Positions 1 to 8,844 of a DNA stretch of 64,000 nt are shown piece after piece. Position 1 is the stretch's first letter. Each line of letters opens with the position of its first letter. Where the stretch lies: positions 102,523 to 166,522 of the forward strand of contig MENI01000026.1 in the NCBI GenBank assembly GCA_001768195.1, in the 5' to 3' direction. The notes under the pieces were generated by a model. It made no database searches. It had not been told where the DNA came from and saw only the letters and a list, made by a program, of their open reading frames with translations. The translations under genes and the position numbers were made by a program. Source of the stretch: Bacteroidetes bacterium GWA2_40_15 (GTDB lineage: Bacteria; Bacteroidota; Bacteroidia; Bacteroidales; VadinHA17).

Positions 1-548
1 GTCCCCTGATGTGGGGAATATCAAAATTCATTGATGAAGTTGATCTTCAGTTAGGTAAAGATTATGATGTTCTTACTATCAGTTTTGATTATACTGAAAG
101 TATTGATCTGGGAATTCAGAAAAAAGCCAATTATATCAGTGCAATGAAGAAGAAGGACTCAGCAGGGTCGTGGCAATTCTTTGTTTCCGACAGTAGCAAT
201 ATTGCCAGGCTGACTCAATCCGTTGGATTTAATTACAAAAGAGTTAACAATGAGTTTGTACATCCTACCGGACTTATTGCTCTTGCATCCGATGGAAAAA
301 TTACCAGATATTTACGTGGTATTGAATTTCTTCCGTTTGAAATAAAGATTACTATGGTTGAAGCAGCTGATGGCAAAATCGGTCCCAGCATCAACCGGCT
401 TCTTGCGGTCTGTTATTCCTATGATGATAAAGGGAATAAATTTGTTTTTAATGTAACCAGAGTTTCAGCAATTGTTATAAGTTTCATGGTAATTGTAATA
501 TTCTTATTTCTTGCGCTGACACGAAAAAACAATAAAAAGGAACCATAA
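1..548 (+). CDS. SCO1/SenC-like copper chaperone, 5' end cut by window
   Basis: Partial gene; the reading frame is open to the first base. The family is a periplasmic, membrane-anchored thioredoxin-fold protein that delivers copper to the CuA site of cytochrome oxidase subunit II. The visible part starts in the copper motif (Cys-x3-Cys in the family): codons read xGT, Pro, Leu, Met, Trp, so the first Cys is likely (TGT) but the second position is Trp (TGG). The third copper ligand is kept as His in FVHPTG. A C-terminal membrane helix (about residues 150-170 of the visible 179) and a basic tail follow, as in Bacteroidota homologs. Only 3 bp separate it from coxA, so it belongs to the oxidase operon. 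The Cys-to-Trp change is odd and may impair copper transfer. The ATG at 9 lies inside the motif and is not the real start. Confidence 0.85.
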   Translation, partial: PLMWGISKFIDEVDLQLGKDYDVLTISFDYTESIDLGIQKKANYISAMKKKDSAGSWQFFVSDSSNIARLTQSVGFNYKRVNNEFVHPTGLIALASDGKITRYLRGIEFLPFEIKITMVEAADGKIGPSINRLLAVCYSYDDKGNKFVFNVTRVSAIVISFMVIVIFLFLALTRKNNKKEP

Positions 549-551
549 AAC

Positions 552-2159
552 ATGAGTGCTCACGAAGGTATGCAGGAACCCAATTACCTGGAATTTAAGG
601 GAAAATATAAAGGCATCTATTCCTGGATTTTTTCCACTGATCATAAAAGGATAGGGCTATTATATCTCTTTTCAATTCTTTCATTATTTGTCATTGGAGC
701 AACCATTGGTTTATTAATGAAATTTGAACTTATTGCTCCGGGGAAGACAATTATGGATGCAAAAGCATACAATGCTTTTTTTACTCTCCATGGTATTATA
801 ATGATCTTTGCGGTAGTCATTCCCGGTTTACCTGCCGTATTTGGTAACTTTATGCTGCCCCTCCAGATAGGAGCAAAAGACGTGGCTTTTCCAAAACTAA
901 ACCTTTTGAGCTGGTATCTGTATGTTGCCGGTGTCTTAATGGTAGTAATATCTCAGTTTACCGGAGATCAGGCTCCGGATACGGGGTGGACATTTTATGC
1001 ACCGTACAGCTTCAGAACTGCCGGAAATATGTTACCGGCAGTATTTGGCGCCTTTCTTCTCGGTTTTTCATCAATCCTGACAGGTTTGAACTTTCTCGTT
1101 ACAATTCACCGGATGCGCGCACCCGGAATGACATGGTTAAGAATGCCATTGTTTCCATGGACCCTTTACGCAACTGCATGGATACAATTACTGGCTACAC
1201 CTATAGTTGGGATTACTTTGCTGATGATAGTTGCGGAAAGATTGTTCAATATAGGATTTTTCGATCCTACCCTTGGAGGAGATCCCGTATTGTATCAACA
1301 TTTGTTCTGGACATACAGCCACCCGGCCGTTTATATTATGATCCTGCCGGCCATGGGGGCAATTTCAGAGATAATTCCGACATTTGCCCGGAAAATTATC
1401 TTCGGGTATAAATTCATGGTTGCCTCAAGCTTATTAATTGCCTTTGTGGGTTATTTCGTATGGGGCCATCACATGTTCACAGCTAACATGAGCGGAAAGG
1501 CTCTTTATATCTTTTCCCTTCTGACCTTTCTTGTTGCTATCCCAAGCGCAATAAAAGTATTTAACTGGATATCTACATTGTATAAAGCATCTATATATCT
1601 GCAGACTCCGTTTTTCTGGGCGATGGCTTTTATCTTTGTCTTCATGATCGGCGGATTTTCAGGACTTATTATTGGTTCGCTGGCAGCAGACGTTCATTTA
1701 CATGACACACATTTTGTTGTTGCTCATTTTCATTTTATTGTTTTCGGCGGAACTGGCTTTGCCTTTTTTGGAGCCGCTCATTACTGGTTCCCGAAAATTA
1801 CCGGAAAAATGTATGATGCTCTCTGGGCCAACATCGGTTTAACGGTATTCTTTATTGGTTTTATAACCCTGTACATGCCAATGTTTTTTCTTGGAGTGGC
1901 AGGAATGCCAAGAAGGTATTTCGACTATGATGAGGTCTTTCATACCGGAAATATTATCTCAACAATGGGATCGTGGATTCTTTACTCCGGGCTTTCGATA
2001 ATAATAACGAATTTGTTTGTCTCTCTGAAAAGAGGAGTAAAAGCTCCGGCAGACCCATGGGGAGGAAGTACACTTGAATGGACCATTCCATCACCCCCAC
2101 CCGTCGAAAATTTTATTGAAACCCCGATAATCACTAAAGGACCATATAGTTATAAATGA
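552..2159 (+). CDS. coxA: Cytochrome c oxidase subunit I (caa3 type)
   Basis: Catalytic subunit of a heme-copper oxidase that reduces oxygen and pumps protons. It has 535 residues with the usual 12 membrane helices. Visible ligands: His80 in TLHG (low-spin heme), His257 in YSHPAVY with Tyr261 (CuB His and cross-linked Tyr), His306-His307 (CuB), and the HDTHFVVAHFHF segment with His392 and His394 (high-spin and low-spin heme). The motif YSHPAV in place of GHPEV marks an A2-type enzyme, in which a Tyr-Ser pair replaces the K/D-channel Glu, as in Rhodothermus-type caa3. It is followed by coxC in an ATGA overlap (2156-2159). Subunit I precedes II here, the reverse of many operons. Confidence 0.98.
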   Translation: MSAHEGMQEPNYLEFKGKYKGIYSWIFSTDHKRIGLLYLFSILSLFVIGATIGLLMKFELIAPGKTIMDAKAYNAFFTLHGIIMIFAVVIPGLPAVFGNFMLPLQIGAKDVAFPKLNLLSWYLYVAGVLMVVISQFTGDQAPDTGWTFYAPYSFRTAGNMLPAVFGAFLLGFSSILTGLNFLVTIHRMRAPGMTWLRMPLFPWTLYATAWIQLLATPIVGITLLMIVAERLFNIGFFDPTLGGDPVLYQHLFWTYSHPAVYIMILPAMGAISEIIPTFARKIIFGYKFMVASSLLIAFVGYFVWGHHMFTANMSGKALYIFSLLTFLVAIPSAIKVFNWISTLYKASIYLQTPFFWAMAFIFVFMIGGFSGLIIGSLAADVHLHDTHFVVAHFHFIVFGGTGFAFFGAAHYWFPKITGKMYDALWANIGLTVFFIGFITLYMPMFFLGVAGMPRRYFDYDEVFHTGNIISTMGSWILYSGLSIIITNLFVSLKRGVKAPADPWGGSTLEWTIPSPPPVENFIETPIITKGPYSYK

Positions 2160-2764
2160 GTTTAAAGATGGAAGAACACCGGGACGATCTGGCATCCAAA
2201 ACAGGAATGTGGCTGTTCCTGTTCACTGAAATGCTCCTGTTTGGAGGTCTTTTCGTGGTTTATTCTGTATATCGTTATATCAATGCTGACGCTTTTCACC
2301 TTGCAGCCCAGGAATTAAGCGTCCCTGTCGGGACCATTAATACAATTATTCTTCTGATCAGTAGTGCTACTATCGCGATGTCGGTCACTGCCATCCGGAA
2401 AAATAATAAGAAACTTTCTCTTTTACTCCTGGGTTTTACTATCCTGCTTGGATTGGTGTTTCTTGGAAATAAATACTTTGAATGGGGTCATCATATTAAA
2501 GAGAATATTTATCCGGGCTCACCGGTTCTTGCTTCACGCGGCCAGGGGGATGTCCTTTTTTACGGACTGTATTATTTCATGACCGGACTTCATGCGCTGC
2601 ACATAATAATCGGATTGGTATTTATCGGATTTATAGCAAGATTGATCATTAAGGACAGAATAGTCTCTGATAATTATGTATTGCTGGAGAACAGCGGATT
2701 GTACTGGCATCTCGTTGACCTTATCTGGATATTTCTCTTTCCTTTGTTTTATCTGATTACATAA
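2156..2764 (+). CDS. coxC: Cytochrome c oxidase subunit III
   Basis: Integral membrane subunit of the caa3 oxidase. At 202 residues it is the short form of about five helices that lacks the first two helices of the mitochondrial-type protein. Family segments are seen: an N-terminal KTGMWLFLFTEMLLFGGLF and the central GLHALHIIIGL with the conserved His-x2-His, then the final WHLVDLIWIFLFPLFYL. The start codon overlaps the coxA stop by four bases, which suggests coupled translation. Subunit III supports stability and proton uptake in subunit I. Nothing unusual in the sequence. Confidence 0.96.
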   Translation: MSLKMEEHRDDLASKTGMWLFLFTEMLLFGGLFVVYSVYRYINADAFHLAAQELSVPVGTINTIILLISSATIAMSVTAIRKNNKKLSLLLLGFTILLGLVFLGNKYFEWGHHIKENIYPGSPVLASRGQGDVLFYGLYYFMTGLHALHIIIGLVFIGFIARLIIKDRIVSDNYVLLENSGLYWHLVDLIWIFLFPLFYLIT

Positions 2765-2777
2765 ACTTATTGAAAAT

Positions 2778-3062
2778 ATGGAGCACGAAAAAGATCATAT
2801 AATACCCTATCGGACATTTCTGTACGTGCTGGCAGGATTAATAGTCCTGACCCTTATTTCTGTTACCGTAACAAAAATTCATCTGGGTACCCTTACTGTT
2901 TTTATCGCCCTTTTAATTGCGGCAGTGAAATCAACATTTGTGCTGAGGATTTTTATGCATCTCAAATTTGAGAACAGGATGTTTACCATTATGGTAATAG
3001 CTGTTATTTTGCTTATCGGCGTGGTGATTTTTATTACACTTCTGGACTACCTTTATAGATAA
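2778..3062 (+). CDS. coxD: Cytochrome c oxidase subunit IV (prokaryotic type)
   Basis: A 94-residue membrane protein with three predicted helices (about residues 10-30, 35-55 and 68-90). It matches the COX4_pro family: an N-terminal polar segment, then YVLAGLIVLTLISVTV, and the family-typical LRIFMHLKFE before the last helix. It is 13 bp after coxC and 5 bp before coxB, so it is an operon member. Its role in the enzyme is accessory; no catalytic residues are expected. Small size and divergence make the family call slightly less sure than for its neighbours, but position supports it. Confidence 0.9.
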   Translation: MEHEKDHIIPYRTFLYVLAGLIVLTLISVTVTKIHLGTLTVFIALLIAAVKSTFVLRIFMHLKFENRMFTIMVIAVILLIGVVIFITLLDYLYR

Positions 3063-3067
3063 TAAGT

Positions 3068-4018
3068 ATGCAACCAACACCAGGTATTGACGCTTCGAAT
3101 TACGTATCATCATTTAACCTTGCATTCTACTTCATAGTTGCAGTATCGCTGCTGTTCATGATAGGACTTACAGTATTGATGCTCTATTTTGTATTTAAAT
3201 ATAACCGGAAGAAGAATGCCAGGGCAGTTCAGATTGACGGCGATCTCCGGTTAGAAATACTGTGGACAGTTGTACCGACTCTTCTTGCACTACTTATGTT
3301 TTATTTTGGATGGAGCGGCTGGAAACCCATGACAAAGGCTCCTGATGATGCGATGGTTGTTACAAGTGTTGCAAGGATGTGGAGTTTTTCATTCGCGTAT
3401 GAAAACGGGAAGACAAGTCAGGATCTGGTTGTTCCTGTAAATAAGCCAGTAAAAATAAATCTTGTTGCATTAGATGTAATACACAGTCTTTTTATACCCG
3501 AATTCAGAATAAAATCTGATATGGTGCCGGGAAGAGAAACAATGATGTGGTTTCTGCCTCAGAGGGAAGGCCAATATGATCTTTATTGTGCAGAATATTG
3601 CGGACTGCAGCACTCCTATATGTCATCAACAGTTAAAGTTCTTTCAGAGGAAGATTATTTAGCCTGGTATACCGATACCACCGCTGTAACAACTGTTGCT
3701 GAAGGATCGGCTCCCGGTTCAGAAGGATTCGCTATTCTGAAAGCCAGAGGCTGCAATGCCTGTCATACTTCGGATGGATCAAAACTAATAGGTCCCAGCT
3801 ACTTAAATCTGTTTGGTGAACAACAGATCGTAATACGCGATGGAAAAGAAGTCCCTGTTATGGTGGATGAAGAATATATAAAGAAAGCCATATATGATCC
3901 GAATTCCGAGATCACAAAGGGCTATCCGAAAGGATTGATGCAGAGTTATACAGGTATCGTAAGCGAGGAAGAAATTGAGAAGATTATTGAATACCTGAAA
4001 TCCCTTAATGAACAGTAA
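3068..4018 (+). CDS. coxB: Cytochrome c oxidase subunit II with fused cytochrome c domain
   Basis: Electron-entry subunit of the caa3 oxidase, 316 residues. Two membrane helices (about 18-43 and 62-82) lead to a cupredoxin domain with all CuA ligands: His139, Cys174, Glu176, Cys178, His182 and Met185. A C-terminal class I cytochrome c domain follows, with the heme motif CNACH at 229-233 and likely Met ligand in the KGLMQSYTG segment. The fused heme defines the caa3 subtype and would accept electrons from ActE/ActA of alternative complex III. The coxB stop overlaps the ctaB start by 11 bp. There is no signal-peptide lipobox, unlike many caa3 subunits II. Confidence 0.97.
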   Translation: MQPTPGIDASNYVSSFNLAFYFIVAVSLLFMIGLTVLMLYFVFKYNRKKNARAVQIDGDLRLEILWTVVPTLLALLMFYFGWSGWKPMTKAPDDAMVVTSVARMWSFSFAYENGKTSQDLVVPVNKPVKINLVALDVIHSLFIPEFRIKSDMVPGRETMMWFLPQREGQYDLYCAEYCGLQHSYMSSTVKVLSEEDYLAWYTDTTAVTTVAEGSAPGSEGFAILKARGCNACHTSDGSKLIGPSYLNLFGEQQIVIRDGKEVPVMVDEEYIKKAIYDPNSEITKGYPKGLMQSYTGIVSEEEIEKIIEYLKSLNEQ

Positions 4019-4886
4019 CGGATTGCTTTATAGAATTAAGAGCTACCTTGAACTGAGCAAACTAAAGATAATGTTTCCGGTAAGCCTTACAGGCTTTACC
4101 GGTTATTTTATTTTTGATCCTGATATTTCGGTTAATATAATACTTGTAAGTACCGGTATTCTTTTCCTGGGCATTTCTGCTTCTGTTCTTAACCAGATCC
4201 AGGAAAGTGATCTTGACAGTAAAATGAAAAGAACACAAAATCGTCCTCTTCCATCCGGGATGATTAAAACAAAACATGCGCTTTTTTACTTTTTCTGTGT
4301 TCTTTTTGCAGGCACATTACTTGTATACTCGGCAGGTAATCTAAAAGCTGCTCTAATAGGTCTGATTACAATCTTCTGGTATAATTGTATATACACCTAT
4401 GCTAAAAGATTTACTGCCTTTGCAGTGGTTCCTGGTGCCCTTACAGGGGCATTGCCTCCCCTTATAGGATGGGTGGCAGCAGGAGGAGGGGTTTGGGATA
4501 AGCCTATAATATTTCTTGAATTCCTTTTCTTCACCGGTCAGATTCCTCACTTCTGGCTTCTGATACTGAAATATGGAGATGAGTATGCAAAAGCCGGTAT
4601 GCCCAGCCTCACAAATATTCTGAGCAGAAGCCAGATCAGAAGACTAACTTTTACCTGGGTGGTAACTACCGTATTTGCAGCCTTGTTCCTTTGCTATTTT
4701 GAAATAATTCAAACCGGATTAATTGTTGGAATTCTCCTTATTGCCTCGTTATTTCTCGTCTGGCAATTCTCAAAACTTATAAAAAACTCCGCGGAAAATA
4801 ACAACTTAAGACAATATTCCATATTTCTTGATTCTTATTTTCTGCTGGTTCTGGTCTTGTTGATCACTGACAGGATTATAGTTTGA
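4008..4886 (+). CDS. ctaB: Protoheme IX farnesyltransferase (heme O synthase)
   Basis: UbiA-family membrane prenyltransferase that adds a farnesyl group to heme b to make heme O, the precursor of heme A for the oxidase encoded upstream. It has 292 residues and about nine helices. The first Asp-rich motif is present in altered form as NQIQESDLDSKMKRTQNRPLP (about residues 62-82), followed by the conserved WYNCIYTYAKR and a loop LKYGDEYAKAGMPSL that matches the heme O synthase signature. The gene overlaps coxB by 11 bp. No ctaA (heme A synthase) is in the window. It ends at the inverted-repeat element that separates it from the act operon. Confidence 0.95.
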   Translation: MNSNGLLYRIKSYLELSKLKIMFPVSLTGFTGYFIFDPDISVNIILVSTGILFLGISASVLNQIQESDLDSKMKRTQNRPLPSGMIKTKHALFYFFCVLFAGTLLVYSAGNLKAALIGLITIFWYNCIYTYAKRFTAFAVVPGALTGALPPLIGWVAAGGGVWDKPIIFLEFLFFTGQIPHFWLLILKYGDEYAKAGMPSLTNILSRSQIRRLTFTWVVTTVFAALFLCYFEIIQTGLIVGILLIASLFLVWQFSKLIKNSAENNNLRQYSIFLDSYFLLVLVLLITDRIIV

Positions 4887-4916
4887 TTAACCGGTAACAG
4901 GGATGATGCCTATTGA

Positions 4917-5080
4917 GGGTGTTGAAAAAGACCTTTTTAACCGCGAAGGACACAAAGTAGGTGCAAAGCACACAAAGTTAAAACAATATATTTCAGCTCT
5001 TTGCGTTCTTAGCGTAATCCCGATAGCTATAGGGACTTAGCGACCTTTGCGGTTAATGGATTTCCACTTTTTCAACAGCC
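4917..5080. repeat. Inverted-repeat element between convergent ctaB and actF
   Basis: The 164-bp interval has nested inverted repeats. The outer arms are TGTTGAAAAAG (4920-4930) and CTTTTTCAACA (5067-5077). The inner arms are TTAACCGCGAAGG (4937-4949) and CCTTTGCGGTTAA (5044-5056), with one mismatch. An imperfect hairpin, CCCGATAGCTATAGGG, lies near the centre of the right half (about 5018-5034). Phrases like CTTTGCGTTCTTAGCG are typical of dispersed intergenic repeats in Bacteroidota genomes (from general knowledge). It may work as a two-way terminator for the cox and act operons. No second copy was seen in this window. Confidence 0.7.
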
Positions 5081-5086
5081 CCACAG

Positions 5087-6256
5087 CTAAAACCGGTGAT
5101 TCAGGCTCTCTTCCAGATATGGATGGCCGGACGGTATTAATCTGGCTTTGCTAAGCGCTGTTACCACTACTAAAGCAAATAATCCTGTATATCCAAGTAT
5201 CAGTCCTGCTTCGATCCACCCGAACCTCAGTAATCCGGTTGTACCGGGAATCACCTGAACAAAAAGATCTATGTATTGCCCGATGATAAGGAACAGAATG
5301 ACAACAGTGATAACCGTCATGTTCCTGCCGGATTTTACAGGAAGCAGTACCAGGAACGGAATTGCCCAGTTCAGTCCGATCTCAAGAAAGAAAAGAACCT
5401 TCCAGCCCTCCTGCCAGCGTACATAATAATAGATGGTTTCTTCAGGAATATTTCCATACCAGATTATCATGAACTGTGCAAACCAGAAATATCCCCATAC
5501 AATGGAAAGTATGAAAACATATCTGGAAAAGTCGTGCAGATGGTACTTGTTAAGAAATGGGAAATATCCTTTCCTGTAGAGAATAAAAACTATAAATGTT
5601 AAAACCGATACCCCGTGCAAAAATGCAGCCACCATATTTTTAAGTGCAAATATTGTACTGTACCAGTGCGCATCAATTGACATTATCCAGTCAAAAGTTG
5701 TAAAGGAAAAAGTAATTGCAAAAATGAAAATAAATATTTTCGAGAATAGTTCGCTTTTATTGAACAAGACCATAACATTATCATTGTCAGCAACATCCTC
5801 ATGAAGAGATAGTCTTCTTAATATCCTGGCAAATAAGATCCATAATGCAAAACATATAATCATCCTTATCATGAAGAATGGAATATTAAGGAATGCCGAT
5901 TTGTGTTCCAAAACGTGATCGCCTGCAACGGCTTCTGAGTGAGACCAGTGATAAAGGTCATGCAATCCAAAATACAATATCAGGAAAAAAACTGCGGCAA
6001 AAGGAATATAGGCCATCATAGCTTCGGGAACGCGTTTAAAAGCGGAAGACCATCCCGACTGCGAGATACTCTGCAGTACAAAAAAGAAAGCGCCACCCAT
6101 TGCAAGAGATAAAAAGTAATAATTTACAATCAGGTAATTGGCCCAGGTTCTCTGAGGATCAGAAAAAAGTCCGGCAATAAACGTAAATATACCAACGAGG
6201 ATCAATGCTAAGGTTATTATTCTGAAGGGTGTCGATACGGTTAATTGTTCCTTCAT
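5087..6256 (-). CDS. actF: Alternative complex III membrane subunit ActF
   Basis: NrfD-like integral membrane subunit of the quinol:cytochrome c oxidoreductase, related to ActC. It has about ten helices and 389 residues from the ATG at 6256. The open frame extends to a TTG at 6280, but the ATG gives the usual N-terminus (MKEQLTVSTPFRII) and is preferred. Charged and His residues inside helices (for example GLHDLYHWSHSEAV and VLEHKSAFLN) resemble the proton-path residues proposed for this family. Last gene of the act operon, convergent with ctaB. Also annotated in genomes as quinol:cytochrome c oxidoreductase quinone-binding subunit 2. Confidence 0.93.
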   Translation of the reverse strand: MKEQLTVSTPFRIITLALILVGIFTFIAGLFSDPQRTWANYLIVNYYFLSLAMGGAFFFVLQSISQSGWSSAFKRVPEAMMAYIPFAAVFFLILYFGLHDLYHWSHSEAVAGDHVLEHKSAFLNIPFFMIRMIICFALWILFARILRRLSLHEDVADNDNVMVLFNKSELFSKIFIFIFAITFSFTTFDWIMSIDAHWYSTIFALKNMVAAFLHGVSVLTFIVFILYRKGYFPFLNKYHLHDFSRYVFILSIVWGYFWFAQFMIIWYGNIPEETIYYYVRWQEGWKVLFFLEIGLNWAIPFLVLLPVKSGRNMTVITVVILFLIIGQYIDLFVQVIPGTTGLLRFGWIEAGLILGYTGLFALVVVTALSKARLIPSGHPYLEESLNHRF

Positions 6257-6305
6257 TACTTTTTTTTTTATAATTGACAAATTATTGAGTTAAAACCGGG
6301 ATCAA

Positions 6306-6923
6306 TTACTTGTTTTCCGCTGAATTTTCGGAACTTTCTGTCACGCGTTGTTCAGCCTGAAGTTGCCGTATGTAATGAATTAATTTCCACCTCTCTTCTG
6401 TTCTTATCTGGGATCCATGTGCCCCCATCGAACCAAATCCAAGTGTTATACTATGAAAGATTTCTCCATCCTTTAGTTTGTCTGCATCCTTACCGATTAG
6501 CAGGCGGGGTTGTAAAGGGTATAAACCACTGCCAGGAAGAATGCCGTCTCCTGCTCCGGTGTCACCATGACAGCCGGCACAAAATATCGTATATACAGTT
6601 TTTCCTCTTGCCAGAACCTCAGCAGTCGGAGATTCCGGATTAATAAGTTCAATACCGGCAAGGATTCTGGACTCCTCATCAATTGTATAATTAAACGGAG
6701 TAATACCACGGGGAACAGTTCCCTCTGCAGGTACTCTCATAGTCATCCCGTCTTTAAAGTTCGGATTTTTCGTATAGGTTTCATATGCAGTAGAATAAAA
6801 CATATCCGGGAAATAGTCCCAGCCTGGCTTATTTCTGTTTCTGTCGCAACTGCTAAAAAGAAATACAAGCAGGATCAGCGACACTGATCTGCATATCTTT
6901 TCCGGCATAAATATATTTTTCAT
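6306..6923 (-). CDS. actE: Alternative complex III monoheme cytochrome c ActE
   Basis: Membrane-anchored periplasmic cytochrome of 205 residues. The N-terminus is a lipoprotein signal with lipobox LFSSC followed by Asp. One heme motif CAGCH lies near residue 117 with the class I context GDTGAGDG, and a distal Met is likely in the LGFGSMGAHGS segment. It collects electrons from the ActA heme chain and passes them to the oxidase. Its ATG overlaps the actD stop in an ATGA arrangement (6920-6923), so the two are probably co-translated. Length and motif order fit the family. Confidence 0.94.
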   Translation of the reverse strand: MKNIFMPEKICRSVSLILLVFLFSSCDRNRNKPGWDYFPDMFYSTAYETYTKNPNFKDGMTMRVPAEGTVPRGITPFNYTIDEESRILAGIELINPESPTAEVLARGKTVYTIFCAGCHGDTGAGDGILPGSGLYPLQPRLLIGKDADKLKDGEIFHSITLGFGSMGAHGSQIRTEERWKLIHYIRQLQAEQRVTESSENSAENK

Positions 6924-7453
6924 GCATTAATAGTTTCAAACTCTTTATCAAGTACTTCAACAGCTCCCTCTTCCTGCATCAGGCTTACCAATTGCCCCAA
7001 TTGTGAATTATTTAGGGAATCCGTATTCACGACTATTATAAACTTATCATCTGTTGACCTGTGGTCAAAAATTGTATTCTCCTTACCGGGATAAAGTTTA
7101 GACCGGGCAGAAAATGCGGCCAGACTTGCAATGGTAACTGTAAAAATTGTAAGTACTATCGTAACAACAATAAAGGACGGGAAGGAGTTAAACGGCTTTC
7201 CTCCGTAATCAATTGGCCAGTCAAGCACTGAAGTGTAATATAAAAATGCTAGTACTGTAATAATCGCAAATAAACCGAAGAAATAAGCCGCAGTAGGAAG
7301 TCGTGATTTCCGCCTGAGTAAATGGAACACTTCATGAATAGGATAAGGAGTAAAAACATCATATATGATGAATTCTTTTTCCTGCAGCGACTTAATTGAG
7401 GAAATAAACTTTTCCTCCTCATTAAAAACTCCTATTTTAAAAGCTCTGCTCAT
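6920..7453 (-). CDS. actD: Alternative complex III subunit ActD (DUF3341)
   Basis: A 177-residue protein with an N-terminal cytoplasmic domain that opens with the family phrase FKIGVFNEEEKFISSI and includes VFTPYPIHEV, followed by two membrane helices (about residues 57-78 and 92-115) and a C-terminal soluble tail. This matches DUF3341/ActD, a non-heme structural subunit that sits beside ActC in the complex. It lies 12 bp after actC and overlaps actE by four bases. No catalytic residues are expected. Confidence 0.93.
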   Translation of the reverse strand: MSRAFKIGVFNEEEKFISSIKSLQEKEFIIYDVFTPYPIHEVFHLLRRKSRLPTAAYFFGLFAIITVLAFLYYTSVLDWPIDYGGKPFNSFPSFIVVTIVLTIFTVTIASLAAFSARSKLYPGKENTIFDHRSTDDKFIIVVNTDSLNNSQLGQLVSLMQEEGAVEVLDKEFETINA

Positions 7454-7465
7454 ATCTGAACTTTG

Positions 7466-8827
7466 TTAATCCTCTACTTTGGTACCAATATTAACCACAC
7501 TCTTTACTTCGCTGATAGCCATTATCGGAATATAACGGAAGAACAGTAATATTCCCGCTAAAAATAATCCCAGCGTTCCTGCATAAACACCTATCTCAAT
7601 ATAGGTAGGATTATAGGAAACCCAGTTGGATGGCAAATAATCTTTACTCAATGAGGTTACAACAATATTAAATCTTTCATACCACATTCCGAGGTTAATA
7701 ATAAGAGAGATAATAAGCAACCCTATCCAGCTCCTTCTTATTTTCTTAAACCAGAAAAGCTGGGGTATTAAGGCATTACAAATTATCATTCCCCAGAACT
7801 GGACGGTATAATCTCCTGTTATTCTGTTACGGAAAAAAGTAAACATCTCATATTCATTGCCCGAGTACCATGCAACAAAAACTTCAGTTGAGTAAGCTGT
7901 TCCCATTATAAGTGAAATGAAAACAAGTATCCTGGCAATTGCATCCATATGGTTATCTGTAATATAGTCCGTCAGGCTATACATCTTTCTTACAAAAACC
8001 ATAAGCGTCATAACCATTGCAAATCCTGAAAAAATAGCTCCTACCACAAAGTAAGGAGGAAAGAGGGTTGCATGCCAGCCGGGTATAATACCTACAGCAA
8101 AGTCAGTAGATACAATTGAGTGAACAGACACCACAAGCACAGCCGCAATACCTCCCAGGATAAAACTAAGGGATTCAAACCTGATCCAATGATGGCTGGA
8201 ACCGGTCCATCCCATTCCAAAGAACCCATAAATAGCTTTTTTTATTTTTGATGTTGTTCTGTCACGGATAGTTGCAAAATCGGGCAACATACCAAGGTAC
8301 CAGAATGAGAATGAAATCAGAAGATAAGCTGTTATGGCGATAAAATCCCAAAACAGAGGAGAGTTGAAATTCACCCAAAGCGGACCGCGTGTATTCGGGT
8401 AGGGGAAAATATAGAATGCCAGCCAGACGCGCCCCATATGAAGGGCAGGGAAAAGTGCTGCACACATTACAGCGATAACAGTCATGGCTTCGGCTGCCCT
8501 GTTAATTGATGTTCTCCACTTCTGCCTCAGAATGAGCAGGAATATGGAAAATGCCGTTCCTGCATGTCCTATACCTATCCACCAGACAAAATTGACAATT
8601 TCCCAGCCCCAGCCAACAGAATTATTTACACCCCATGTCCCGATTCCTTGTGAAACTGTAATGTAAATAGCATAAAAACCAAACAGAGCTGCAATTAATG
8701 ATATTCCAAAAGCGATATACCACCATAACCCGGGTGTGGTTTCCATAGGATTTAGTATCTCTTTTGAAATCTGACTTAATGTCTTATTTCCTTCAACAAG
8801 CGGTCCTCTGATATTCTTGTTATACAT
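7466..8827 (-). CDS. actC: Alternative complex III quinol-binding subunit ActC (NrfD family)
   Basis: Polytopic NrfD/PsrC-type membrane subunit, 453 residues and about ten helices, which receives quinol electrons and passes them to the Fe-S centres of ActB. Family segments are clear: VEGNKTLSQISKEI at the N-terminus, WWIGIGHAGTAFSIFLLILRQKWRTSINRAAEAMT in helices 2-3, and ALHMGRVWLAFYIFPYPNTRGPLWVNFNSPL. His and charged residues in these helices are those expected near the quinol site. It is 17 bp after actB. Annotated elsewhere as polysulfide reductase NrfD. Confidence 0.95.
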   Translation of the reverse strand: MYNKNIRGPLVEGNKTLSQISKEILNPMETTPGLWWYIAFGISLIAALFGFYAIYITVSQGIGTWGVNNSVGWGWEIVNFVWWIGIGHAGTAFSIFLLILRQKWRTSINRAAEAMTVIAVMCAALFPALHMGRVWLAFYIFPYPNTRGPLWVNFNSPLFWDFIAITAYLLISFSFWYLGMLPDFATIRDRTTSKIKKAIYGFFGMGWTGSSHHWIRFESLSFILGGIAAVLVVSVHSIVSTDFAVGIIPGWHATLFPPYFVVGAIFSGFAMVMTLMVFVRKMYSLTDYITDNHMDAIARILVFISLIMGTAYSTEVFVAWYSGNEYEMFTFFRNRITGDYTVQFWGMIICNALIPQLFWFKKIRRSWIGLLIISLIINLGMWYERFNIVVTSLSKDYLPSNWVSYNPTYIEIGVYAGTLGLFLAGILLFFRYIPIMAISEVKSVVNIGTKVED

Positions 8828-8844
8828 CGGTAAGCTTAGATATT

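Noticed and set aside
1-20. Selenocysteine at the second copper position of the SCO-like protein
   Set aside because: The codon is TGG (Trp), not TGA, and no downstream element was seen.
986-1411. Open frame of 141 codons inside coxA
   Set aside because: Same strand, other frame, fully inside a well-conserved oxidase gene; composition is that of a shadow frame and no family is recognised.
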